From Syntrophaceae bacterium UBA2280 (GTDB lineage Bacteria > Desulfobacterota > Syntrophia > Syntrophales > Smithellaceae): a DNA stretch of 18,189 nt. A program made the position numbers and the translations under genes. Where the stretch lies: the NCBI GenBank assembly GCA_002347685.1, contig DDWS01000064.1:1-18189 (forward strand), read 5' to 3'. The notes below the pieces were generated by a model. The model searched no databases. It was given only the letters and a program-made list of their open reading frames with translations, and was not told the DNA's origin. Positions 1-7,502 of this stretch are shown here, in pieces. Within the stretch, counting starts at the first letter, position 1. Every line of letters begins with the position of its first letter.

Positions 1-135
1 TTAAGCGAGTTACGGATCATGTGCAGATGCAGAAGCGAGTTACGGATCATGTGCACGATGCAGAGTTGAATCTCCGTTTTCGGGAAAGCGCTGTTAATCG
101 CCTCCGGGAATCCCTTTAAACCGTCAACCTTTGCT
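1..135 (-). pseudogene. IS256 (Mutator) family transposase fragment
   Basis: Read on the minus strand, this stretch encodes a segment of the conserved core of IS256/Mutator transposases, including DGLKGFPEAI, FPKTEIQLCIVHMIRNSL and the flanking residues. In complete members this block lies in the catalytic region of a protein of about 400 residues. Here recognisable homology begins near base 135 with no start codon or upstream domain. It runs to the left window edge, where it also contains a short tandem duplication. It is therefore a broken copy, although the part beyond base 1 cannot be seen. The family call rests on the characteristic motif; the inactive status is inferred from the missing N-terminal part and the duplication. 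Confidence 0.8.
3..62. repeat. 30-bp in-frame tandem duplication inside the IS256 fragment
   Basis: A 23-base unit at 3-25 recurs exactly at 33-55, a period of 30 bases; the bases after each unit are also similar (gatgcag versus cgatgcag). Because the period is a multiple of three, the transposase frame is kept and HMIRNSL is encoded twice, separated by LHL. It looks like a local replication-slippage duplication rather than a functional repeat array. Confidence 0.8.
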
Positions 136-171
136 TTACCGAATGACAATCAATTATTTATTGGAAGCGTG

Positions 172-270
172 ATTTCGAGGAAATGCTTTTATGTAGCAGA
201 TTTCAACCCGTATTGTGCAGGATTGATCGAAGAAAAAATGAAATTCGCCCACTATTGGTATCTACTGTAA
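172..270 (+). pseudogene. Possible C-terminal remnant of a REP-associated tyrosine transposase
   Basis: The plus strand is open to a TAA at 268-270 and encodes FYVADFNPYCAGLIEEKMKF followed by nine more residues. The pattern Y-(x)n-N-P-x-x-A-G-L-[IV] resembles the C-terminal YIxxNPVRAGLV signature of Y1-type (IS200-like/RAYT) transposases. There is no start codon and no HUH motif upstream; the sequence abuts the IS256 fragment, so only a tail remains. The match is short and could be chance. The stretch from 271 to 510 holds no further recognisable gene. Confidence 0.35.
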
Positions 271-510
271 CAAATTGTCTATCATGAAAGTTAAAACAAC
301 AATTACTATTTGAAACAAAGCATGAACCACGATCCGATTCCGCTGCGTTATTCTGGCGATAGGAACTATGAAGATGGTGGTAGTTGCAGGAGAAAGACGG
401 AGAGGTATCGTGGACTTGGTCTTCTTATTTCACATTAGCAACAGTTGTGCATCTCGTCATATTTCTGTTGCCGGATGTATTCGCGGCCGCAGCCATCTCA
501 CTCAAAGGCC

Positions 511-3081
511 TTATACATTGTCCAGAGTTTCGCGCAGCTTGTCTGCCAGGTTCATTATGGAGAATGGCTTCTGAATAAAATGCACGCCTTCTTCCAGCAC
601 GCCATGGTGGGCGATGACATTGGCAGTGTAACCGGACATGAACAAGCGCTTGATGTCAGGATATAACGACAGTAATCGCCGGGCCAGGTCCCGGCCGTTC
701 ATCTCGGGCATGACCACGTCGGTCATTAGCAGATGAAGTTCTCCGGCATGCTGCTCGGCCAGTCGGATCGCTTCACCCGGGGTGGAAGCGGCCAGCACCC
801 TGTAGCCTAAGTGTTCGAGCATCATTGTGGTTATTTTCAGGATCGCTTTCTCGTCTTCGACCAAGAGGATGGTTTCGTGGCCACGTTCGGCAGGAGATGC
901 CAAACCTTTTGCCTGGATCTGCTCGGCCTTGCCAAAATACCGGGGCAGGTAGATCTTGAAGGTAGTTCCGTGACCGGGTTCGCTATAGACATTGATAAAG
1001 CCGTTGTTCTGCTTGACAATGCCGTACACGGTGGCCAGCCCCAGGCCGGTGCCCTCTCCCACGGCCTTGGTGGTGAAAAAAGGCTCGAACAGCTTACTTT
1101 GTGTCTCCTTGTCCATGCCGCAGCCGTTGTCGCTTACGGCAAGAAGGACATATTCCCCGGGGGTAAAGTCCGTATGCGCGGCGCAATAGGCCTCGTCGAA
1201 AGTGATGTCTTGTGTTTCGATGGTGATTTTGCCCACATCCGCGATAGCGCTGCGGGCGTTGACGCTCAGGTTGGCCAGGATCTGGTCGATCTGGGACGGA
1301 TCCATCTTCACCGGCCAGAGGTTTTTGCCGGGCATCCAGGCCAGATCAATGTCCTCGCCGATCAGTCGACGCAGCATCTTGAGCATGCCTTCCACCGTGT
1401 CGTTGAGGTCGAGCACTTTGGGGGCGATGGTCTGCTTGCGGGCAAACGCTAGCAGCTGCCGGGTCAGGTCGGCGGATCGCTCGGCGGCTTTCCGGATTTC
1501 CAGAAGCTGGGTGTAAAGAGGCTGCGACGGGTCGAGTTTGTCCATGGCCATCTCCGTGTGCCCGAGGATCACGCCCAGCATGTTGTTGAAGTCGTGCGCC
1601 ACGCCGCCGGCCAGACGACCCACGGATTCCATCTTCTGGGCCTGGGTAAGCTGGGTCTGGAGCTTCCCTTTCTCCTCCTCGGTCCGCCTGCGGTCGCTGT
1701 CTGCGAAGCAAATGGACAGAAGAGCTGCCATATTTGTTGCCAGTCTCGCATCTTCGGAAGTCCATACGCGTTGATCGCCAACATGCTCGAATCTCAGCAG
1801 CGCCCCCAGGCGATCACTCATCCAGACAGGGGCGTCCAGCAAAGAACAAATGCCGTGCTCTTGATAGTAGGAAGACGGAATATCAGAAGTTCGGGGATCG
1901 GTATAGACATCCACGGCCGCTATTACTTCTCCCTTCTGGCGGTTAGCGGTATAAGCAGGGAACTCCTCACTTCGGAGCTTCTCTCCGGATGAGTGATGAT
2001 GATCGCTCTGGCGGTAAAGGTCGATGCAGCTAATTTCTGAATAGTCTTCGTTATAGAGCCAAACACTGACTCGTTCGGTGCCGATAAGAGCGGCGCTCAC
2101 CTCTGTGATTTCAGCAATTGCCTTATGGAGATTGGACTGAAACAGTGTGCCACGGGACATTAGTGTGAGGAGTGCATCATTCTGCTTTTGTAGACGTTCT
2201 TCGCCCTCTCGCAGCGCTTCCTCCGCCCGCTTGCGCTCGGTTATGTCCCGCGATATGCCCACAAACGACATGTCAGCTCCGTTTACATCGCGGACTAACG
2301 TAATGGTGCCTTCGTGCCATTTCCAGTCTCCGCTCTCGTGTTTTACCCGGTATTCCTGACTGGGCAGGGAAGAACCGCCCTGCGCGACCCGCATCATGTA
2401 ACCTTCACATACGGCAATATCATCCGGATGAACAAACGGCCGGAAATCCTTGCCCGCCATGAATGACGGCTTATAGCCGAGTATCCGCTCCCACGATGTA
2501 GAGACGTAGGAAAAAACACCATCAGATCTCAGTCTCCATATCAGGTCGGACGAATGATCAACCAGCATGCGATAGCGCTCCTCGCTCTCGCGTAATTTAT
2601 CCTCGGCCTGTTTGTGCCCGGTGATGTCATACAGGAAGTAGAGCGTAGCACCCCTGCCGCTCCAGTTGATCGCGACAACATTCAGATCCACCCATCTGAG
2701 ATGTCCCTCCTTGGTGACAATGCGATATTCATATTGCCGGGGAACGTCTTCGCCCTTCACACGCTTGACGTGGCGGTCCAGAAACATATGGCGGTCTTCC
2801 GGGTGGATAAAGTCGGTAAACGGTCTTGACAGCAGTTCTTCGGCGGGATGTCCGATTATGGTGGTTGTCTGCCTATTGAGGTAGACGACCCTTCCGTCCT
2901 GCGCGACGACGATGGCTTCGTTGGCATTCTCAACGAGATTTCTGAACATCTGTTCGCTGTGCCGGAGGGCTTCCTCCGCAAGCTGACGATCCGTATCCGC
3001 TGCTTTCAGGTCCTCGATTCTCTTTTTCAATACGGCGTTTTCTGCGGTGAGCTTTTGAATGGTCTTTGACGGGTCGGCCAT
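511..3081 (-). CDS. Soluble PAS-PAS-GAF hybrid sensor histidine kinase with C-terminal receiver
   Basis: The 856-residue protein would autophosphorylate in response to an internal signal and pass the phosphate to its own receiver. Domains in order: a short N-terminal coiled coil (about 7-40), PAS/PAC (about 42-158), PAS/PAC (about 166-284), GAF-like (about 300-460), HisKA (about 484-550), HATPase (about 590-712) and receiver (about 737-856). Visible catalytic features are the H-box GGVAHDFNN (His496), N-box Asn604 and Asn608, G1 box DNGCGM (651-656), G2 GEGTGLGL, acidic pair Glu742-Asp743, phosphoacceptor Asp788 and Lys838. No transmembrane segment or signal peptide is seen, so it is probably cytoplasmic. 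The start has a purine-rich GGGAGGAG directly upstream. No response regulator or HPt partner is adjacent, so it is an orphan kinase here and its output is unknown. The signal sensed by the PAS/GAF domains cannot be deduced. Confidence 0.93.
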   Translation of the reverse strand: MADPSKTIQKLTAENAVLKKRIEDLKAADTDRQLAEEALRHSEQMFRNLVENANEAIVVAQDGRVVYLNRQTTTIIGHPAEELLSRPFTDFIHPEDRHMFLDRHVKRVKGEDVPRQYEYRIVTKEGHLRWVDLNVVAINWSGRGATLYFLYDITGHKQAEDKLRESEERYRMLVDHSSDLIWRLRSDGVFSYVSTSWERILGYKPSFMAGKDFRPFVHPDDIAVCEGYMMRVAQGGSSLPSQEYRVKHESGDWKWHEGTITLVRDVNGADMSFVGISRDITERKRAEEALREGEERLQKQNDALLTLMSRGTLFQSNLHKAIAEITEVSAALIGTERVSVWLYNEDYSEISCIDLYRQSDHHHSSGEKLRSEEFPAYTANRQKGEVIAAVDVYTDPRTSDIPSSYYQEHGICSLLDAPVWMSDRLGALLRFEHVGDQRVWTSEDARLATNMAALLSICFADSDRRRTEEEKGKLQTQLTQAQKMESVGRLAGGVAHDFNNMLGVILGHTEMAMDKLDPSQPLYTQLLEIRKAAERSADLTRQLLAFARKQTIAPKVLDLNDTVEGMLKMLRRLIGEDIDLAWMPGKNLWPVKMDPSQIDQILANLSVNARSAIADVGKITIETQDITFDEAYCAAHTDFTPGEYVLLAVSDNGCGMDKETQSKLFEPFFTTKAVGEGTGLGLATVYGIVKQNNGFINVYSEPGHGTTFKIYLPRYFGKAEQIQAKGLASPAERGHETILLVEDEKAILKITTMMLEHLGYRVLAASTPGEAIRLAEQHAGELHLLMTDVVMPEMNGRDLARRLLSLYPDIKRLFMSGYTANVIAHHGVLEEGVHFIQKPFSIMNLADKLRETLDNV

Positions 3082-3507
3082 ACTCCTCCCTCTTATCGTG
3101 TTGAACGATGCTTAAACGGAAATGATAACGACGATAATGCACAGTATCCGCCATTCGAAAGTTACACGAATATCAAGGGGATGTCAAAATAATGTTAATG
3201 GGGCACACATTATCGTTTGAAAGAGTACGTTCCTTTGACAGGTGGCGATTGTTGACTACAGGAAGACACGAATAGCCCCAGCGGACAGAAAAACAGGATG
3301 CCAATGTGAGCGCCTTTCATCCCGAATTCATTGATCCGGCACGATCAGCATATGTGACGATAAGTATTTGAAATTGTGTATGTCCGCATGTATTGCCATT
3401 TCATTGAGTACAGGAAGCACATCGTGCGTATAGCAGGAAGGCATACGTAACAAAAGCAAAATAATAATTTATCAAGAGCACAAAACCGGCTGAATCCCTG
3501 TAGCCAT
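3082..3507. other. Intergenic region without a supported gene
   Basis: About 430 bases upstream of the hybrid kinase and left of the transposon debris. It is AT-rich and contains stops in all frames. I see no convincing coding region, structured RNA or strong promoter; the kinase promoter presumably lies within the first 150 bases. Confidence 0.5.
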
Positions 3508-3556
3508 TTACAAACAAACAACTTTTAAAAATATTTTATGTTGAGGATTACTAGTT
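3508..3556 (-). pseudogene. Possible downstream continuation of the IS91-type transposase remnant
   Basis: If the IS1182-type element and one copy of the 7-bp direct repeat are removed, the minus-strand frame from the right-hand remnant (DPPLN) continues as ISTSNPQHKIFLKVV before a stop at 3508-3510. The HKIF motif sits about where IS91 transposases carry an FRHKVF motif after the APPF block. This is a weak, short match that depends on the inferred insertion. Confidence 0.3.
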
Positions 3557-3568
3557 GAAATGTGCAAC

Positions 3569-3583
3569 GAGTCTGTAGAAAAA
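3569..3583. repeat. Left terminal inverted repeat of the IS1182-type element
   Basis: gagtctgtagaaaaa is the inverted partner of 5368-5382, with one mismatch. It lies about 165 bases beyond the transposase stop codon. Confidence 0.7.
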
Positions 3584-3749
3584 CCTCTTTTGCGCACCTT
3601 GCGCATCCGGTTGGCCCGGTTTTTCTTATTGCCGATTTTGCTGCTTGATTTGTTGTTCTTGACTAAATCATTTCCGTATTTTGTTCAACAGGTCTTTTAA
3701 TAAGGTTTTTCTATCCGGATTTCTCCGCCTTTTGCCGCCTATTGGCCTC

Positions 3750-5276
3750 TCAGGCATAGCCGGGACCATAGCGATGGATCTTTGCCATGTTGTGCACGAT
3801 GCAGAAGAGATTCCACTGCGTGTTGACTTTTGTTTTTCCGCGTAAGGTGAAACGGTCCAGTTTCATCGCGGAGGTGATATGAGAAAACGGCGGCTCGCTG
3901 ATGGCTAAACGCATGCCGTAAATCACACGGCCTGCAGCAGAGTCGATCTTGCGTTTCATTTTGTCGGTAAAGGTCGGGCCGCTTCCTGTTTTGCTTGTGA
4001 AGTAGGCCACCTGGCGAATGACTGTCTTTTCCGGATGTCGAAGGCATTGCGCCCGGAGTTTACAGGATACGCAGGTGGTTTGCGTTCCTTTAAATCGATA
4101 CGCTTTTGCGTTGGCGCCACTGCGGTATAAGCGCTTGCCTGAAGGGCAGATGAAATGCGTCATGTCTTTATCGAAGGTGAAGTCTTCCGTCCGAAAGAGT
4201 TTGGCCTTTCCTTTGGCCCAGTCCTTCCGGGCTGCATCCTTATATTTCTCATAGTCGGCAAAGCGCGGGTCCCGTTTCCGGAAACGATTGTCCGCGACAT
4301 AGGCGTCAATTTCTTCTTCGGCCAGCATCGCCATGTTCTTCTCCGTATGGTAACCGCTGTCCGCTAACAACGTTGCTTTTTTAAATACGTCTTTTTCTTT
4401 GCCGATTTCCTGAAAGTTCTTACGCACGCTTTCGACCATCGGTTTTAATAAGTCATGTTCCTGGCCTTCGCCAAAGGCCTCAGCCTGGACAATGATCTGG
4501 TGTTTGCCGTCGGTGGCGGCCACGCCGTTATAGCCCTGGATGACGCCCCGATGGGTTTTCATCTTGGCGGATTCGTTATCGGTGATGTTGCTTTTTTTGG
4601 GCTTGCCGGTTTTCCCCGGTTTGTCGTCGTTGTCTTTGAGCCATTCCCGGATTTTGGATATTCTTTTGTTCAAGGTTGCGACAAACTTGTCTTCGCTTTC
4701 CTTTTCTTTTGGTTCCTTTTTGTTTTGGTCTTCTTCACGGTGCTTCTTCAGGATGTTTTCGATAGCCTTCTCCATCTTGGCGGCTTTCTTCTCAAAGTCG
4801 GCTTTGGTCCCGCTCCATTCTTTGGAAGCATTCGAAGGCAGCTTGCAGCCATCGATGGCGAACATTTCCTTCCCGATCAGACCCAGGTCATCACAGGTCA
4901 GCAGGACTTCACGAAAGAGTCGGGTGATTTCCTTGTCCATGGTCGAAACGAAATCGGCAATGGTCGTAAAGTGCGGTTTGGTGTCGCAGCTCAGTGCCAT
5001 GAAGATGATGTTCTCCTCACAGGCCTGCGCGATTCGTCTGCTGGAAACGATTCCCCGCGAATAGGCAAACAGGATGATCTTCAGCAGGATTCTCGGGTCG
5101 TATGCGCTCGCGCCCGTTTCTTCATTCCGGTAGCGTTCATCGAAGATGGATAAATCAAGTTCATGATCTACAAGATGGTTGAGGGAGTGTTCGAAGGTGC
5201 CGGGAATGATTTGTTTCTCGAAATGGACGGATATGAATTTACCTTGGGCGTAGGAGTATGACTTGTATCGGGCCAC
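3750..5276 (-). CDS. IS1182-family DDE transposase
   Basis: This 508-residue protein should cut and rejoin the ends of its own element. The N-terminal part (about 15-135) resembles the DUF772 transposase domain, with the usual DPRILLKIILFAYSRG-type segment. The catalytic domain shows Asp142 in FAIDGCKL, Asp306 in LLADSGYH and Glu461 in RLAISEPPF, the expected DDE spacing. A Lys/Glu-rich insertion (about 158-235) lies between the first two acidic residues, and a cysteine cluster (FICPSGK and TCVSCKLRAQC, about 375-412) resembles the zinc-binding part of this family. The start is GTG at 5274-5276, with AGAGG eight bases upstream. The frame is intact with all three catalytic residues, so the element may still be active. 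It carries no passenger genes. Confidence 0.92.
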   Translation of the reverse strand: MARYKSYSYAQGKFISVHFEKQIIPGTFEHSLNHLVDHELDLSIFDERYRNEETGASAYDPRILLKIILFAYSRGIVSSRRIAQACEENIIFMALSCDTKPHFTTIADFVSTMDKEITRLFREVLLTCDDLGLIGKEMFAIDGCKLPSNASKEWSGTKADFEKKAAKMEKAIENILKKHREEDQNKKEPKEKESEDKFVATLNKRISKIREWLKDNDDKPGKTGKPKKSNITDNESAKMKTHRGVIQGYNGVAATDGKHQIIVQAEAFGEGQEHDLLKPMVESVRKNFQEIGKEKDVFKKATLLADSGYHTEKNMAMLAEEEIDAYVADNRFRKRDPRFADYEKYKDAARKDWAKGKAKLFRTEDFTFDKDMTHFICPSGKRLYRSGANAKAYRFKGTQTTCVSCKLRAQCLRHPEKTVIRQVAYFTSKTGSGPTFTDKMKRKIDSAAGRVIYGMRLAISEPPFSHITSAMKLDRFTLRGKTKVNTQWNLFCIVHNMAKIHRYGPGYA

Positions 5277-5367
5277 GGCAAAACCTCTGGAATGGATTCA
5301 AATCAGATGATGATCTTTATAATAGATTGCCGCTTGCGATACAAGGATTTTGAGGATAAATAATGAC

Positions 5368-5382
5368 TTTTTCTACAGGCTC
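5368..5382. repeat. Right terminal inverted repeat of the IS1182-type element
   Basis: tttttctacaggctc pairs with 3569-3583 at 14 of 15 positions. It lies about 90 bases upstream of the transposase GTG, on the promoter side. Confidence 0.7.
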
Positions 5383-5385
5383 AAC

Positions 5386-5700
5386 GAAATGTTCAGCGGC
5401 GGATCGACACGGAACATGCCTTTGTCGCCTTAAAAACAGCCGCCCGTCAGCATGATTTGGCAGTGAAGTATTTTTTGATAAATCCATGCAGAGCCACTCG
5501 TTGAATTCAACCAAGCGCTTCCAATGGCAAGACGGGCAGAAGGAGTTGCGCTTACACGAGAAGGCAAATAAATATTCATGGCCGCAGTCCTTACATTTAA
5601 AACGGGCAAAGCCGTGGATCAAATCGCCGCAATCAAGATACCGGTAAACAAGCTTCTTCAGATAGGTCCGCCAGAATCCGTACCGAGTGAAATATTCATA
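5386..5700 (-). pseudogene. IS91-family (Y2) transposase remnant, frameshifted and internally deleted
   Basis: The minus strand from about 5700 encodes YGFWRTYLKKLVYRYLDCGD, then GFARFKCKDCGHEYLFAF, SCKRNSFCPSCHWKR and EFNEWLCMD. This is the zinc-binding N-terminal region typical of IS91/IS801-type transposases, with its paired cysteines preserved. The sequence then jumps, in another frame and across a stop, to MLTGGCF and GDKGMFRVDPPLN. That piece resembles the DGCF...FRVAPPF block found much later in the family, so most of the middle, including the catalytic part, is deleted. No usable start codon is visible. The piece ends where the IS1182-type element begins, so that element probably inserted into this already degenerate copy. 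Confidence 0.75.
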
Positions 5701-5743
5701 AGTTTACAACTGTATCTATAAATGTTAATCATTTTTTGGAGGA

Positions 5744-5777
5744 TCAGGGCGCGGCATCATCAAATGCCGCGCCCTGA
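5744..5777 (-). terminator. Perfect 14-bp stem-loop after the substrate-binding protein gene
   Basis: tcagggcgcggcat and atgccgcgccctga form a perfect GC-rich stem with a six-base loop, starting ten bases after the stop codon of the substrate-binding protein gene. No uridine tract follows it on the minus transcript, so it is not a canonical intrinsic terminator. It may stabilise the mRNA 3' end or act with a termination factor. Confidence 0.55.
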
Positions 5778-5787
5778 AACATGCGCC

Positions 5788-6990
5788 CTATCTCTTTTTA
5801 GGCAAGTCGTTCTTGGTCCAATCCTGAATCACTTTGACCTCTCCTTTGGGACCGCACTGCCAGACGCGGAACTCCGCCGGAGGCAGATGACTCTTCTCCG
5901 ACCAGGAAACTCTCGGGCCGATCCCCTTGAAGTCGTTCATGCTATTGAGTGCCTTGACAAGGGCTTCCGTGCTCAGGTCTCTGCCGGCCAGACGAAGTGC
6001 GTGCACCATAGGTTCGGCTGCGGCAATACCGGCCGCGTAAAACATTCCCCAGCGTTCGCCCGGAGCCAGCCGTTTTGCGGCATCGGCATATTCCTTCATC
6101 TTCGGTATGCTGAAGTCAAAGATATCGTCCGTGAATGCGCTGGTCATCACGCCTTCTTTGGCCCATAAACCGTCTGTAATGTGATTCATGAGGACAAAAT
6201 CCGTCAGGTTGTAGGAATGAATCCACTGCGGCCGGAAATCGACGGAAACTGCGTTTCTCAACGCAATGGCCGCCTGTGTGGGGGCAACATAACCGATCAC
6301 CACGTCACAGCCCGCTGCCTTGAGCCGGGAAATCTGCGAAGACAGATCTCGTTCGATCGGCTCAACCGGAACCACAATCGCCAGCTCCATGTTGTAGGTC
6401 TTCAGTCGCCGCTGAACCGCTGCAAGAGGATCAAGGCCATAATCGTCGTTCTGGTAAAGCATGCCGATCTTTTTGGCTTTCAGCTTCTGCACAACAAACT
6501 GCGCCATCACCGATCCATCATCATCGTACATTGGCCACATACCCCACAGCCAGGGGTTATGAGGCACATGAAGCATTTCAGCGCCTGTCATCACGCCAAC
6601 CAGAGGAATCTTGTTTTGCGCAAGATATCTCCTCACGGCAAGAGCGGGCGCCGTGCCGACACCACCGACAAAGGCTAAAACGCCCTGGCGATCAACCAGA
6701 TCTCTGACGCCGGCCATGGTCTGGGAGGGGTTATACTGGTCATCTCGAATGAAAAGTCGGATCTGTCTGCCGTGAATACCACCCTCTTCATTAACCATGT
6801 CGAAAAGGAGTTTGGCACCGCGTGAAGTTGCGCCCCAGGGAGCCGCCGGACCTGTCTGGGGCGACCATGAACCGATTCTTATTTCCTTGTCGTCAAACCC
6901 TTTTTTCTGTGCAAGTCCGTCGGTAGCAACCAGAAAAACGGCAAGTAATGGAACGAGCATTGTTACAAGAATTTTTTTACTGATACGCAT
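5788..6990 (-). CDS. LivK-type periplasmic substrate-binding protein of an ABC transporter
   Basis: This 400-residue protein has an N-terminal signal peptide (basic start MRISKK, hydrophobic core about 7-23, likely cleavage after Ala27). It is followed by a type I periplasmic binding fold (Peripla_BP_6), with typical segments such as IRIGSWSPQTGPAAPWG, LLFDMVNEEGGIHG and FVGGVGTAPALAVR. It should bind a small ligand in the periplasm and deliver it to a HAAT-family permease. No permease or ATPase gene is in this window, so partner and ligand are unknown. In this locus an organic acid or aromatic carboxylate would be as plausible as a branched-chain amino acid. The ATG is preceded by GAAAGGGGAAAGG, a good ribosome-binding region. 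It has its own hairpin downstream and is separated from the enzymes by remnants, so it is probably a single-gene unit. Confidence 0.9.
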   Translation of the reverse strand: MRISKKILVTMLVPLLAVFLVATDGLAQKKGFDDKEIRIGSWSPQTGPAAPWGATSRGAKLLFDMVNEEGGIHGRQIRLFIRDDQYNPSQTMAGVRDLVDRQGVLAFVGGVGTAPALAVRRYLAQNKIPLVGVMTGAEMLHVPHNPWLWGMWPMYDDDGSVMAQFVVQKLKAKKIGMLYQNDDYGLDPLAAVQRRLKTYNMELAIVVPVEPIERDLSSQISRLKAAGCDVVIGYVAPTQAAIALRNAVSVDFRPQWIHSYNLTDFVLMNHITDGLWAKEGVMTSAFTDDIFDFSIPKMKEYADAAKRLAPGERWGMFYAAGIAAAEPMVHALRLAGRDLSTEALVKALNSMNDFKGIGPRVSWSEKSHLPPAEFRVWQCGPKGEVKVIQDWTKNDLPKKR

Positions 6991-7029
6991 AAACCTTTCC
7001 CCTTTCTGAATGTGTTATTTACTGCATTA

Positions 7030-7260
7030 TCGTGTATATAGCTTACCGAAACTATGCGGTATTCGATCATCCTGTAGGGCAGTGCCTGAACTTCAGCCAG
7101 GTATTGCTCATAGCTGTGCGCCCGGACATACGGAGAAGATGATGCAAAACAGGCGTAGATCGCCGGATAATCGCGCCTGACTTCCGCATCAAGAAAACAA
7201 TCGTACTGCTTTTGAAAAGCTTAATATCCTCGTAATACGCACGCTTCATGTTGATCATCG
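7030..7260 (-). pseudogene. Frameshifted gene remnant of unknown family
   Basis: The minus strand encodes MKRAYYEDIKLF in one frame. After a one-base shift an adjacent frame continues FQKQYDCFLDAEVRRDYPAI, YACFASSSPYVRAHSYEQYL and AEVQALPYRMIEYRIVSVSY. The composition and the smooth continuation across the shift look like real protein sequence. The product would be a small, probably soluble alpha/beta protein, but I do not recognise the family. The piece runs close to the start of the substrate-binding protein gene without a clear stop in between, consistent with a decayed gene rather than an active one. Confidence 0.45.
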
Positions 7261-7502
7261 GAAACACCCCTTCAATGCATATCTGAAATTTTTCTTATTC
7301 CCACAACAAGCCGGCAAACTCTCACATACCGGTTTTACGGCCTTCTGTCCTGAATTTTTCCCGCCAGCATGATCGGGTGTTTTATATTAAAAAGCTCGGT
7401 TATCCGTGTTTTAAACATGAATGCGGTTCTCCTTCTTTTGTTTAATCAATATCATATCAATAAGTTACCTGATTACATCATCGGGCATAGGTCTGTAAAA
7501 TG

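Larger units (their letters stand above)
3564..5385 (-). mobile_element. IS1182-type insertion sequence, apparently complete
   Basis: A single DDE transposase gene is bracketed by imperfect terminal inverted repeats: gagtctgtagaaaaa at 3569-3583 and tttttctacaggctc at 5368-5382, which match at 14 of 15 positions. Just outside lies a 7-bp direct repeat GAAATGT (3557-3563 and 5386-5392), a plausible target duplication. With these boundaries the element is about 1.8 kb, a normal size for the IS1182 family. The exact outer ends are uncertain by a few bases because 5 and 3 bases separate the repeat cores from the direct repeats. Confidence 0.75.

Noticed and set aside
3..62. Possible CRISPR or iteron array
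   Set aside because: Only two units, no spacer regularity, and the repeat lies inside a transposase coding remnant.
368..666. Overlapping plus-strand frames at the left of the window
   Set aside because: They overlap the end of the hybrid kinase or noncoding sequence, lack ribosome-binding sites and show no protein-like features.
3210..3320. Minus-strand 36-residue frame starting MKGAHIGILFF with a lipobox-like VSSC
   Set aside because: No ribosome-binding site, very short, and a hydrophobic stretch followed by Cys can arise by chance; not listed as a gene.
4455..5153. Long plus-strand frame opposite the transposase
   Set aside because: Antisense shadow of the IS1182-type transposase gene; phenylalanine-rich composition is the reverse image of Lys/Glu codons.
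5744..5777. Canonical intrinsic terminator
   Set aside because: The stem is strong but no T-run follows in either direction, so it is listed with reduced confidence rather than as a standard terminator.
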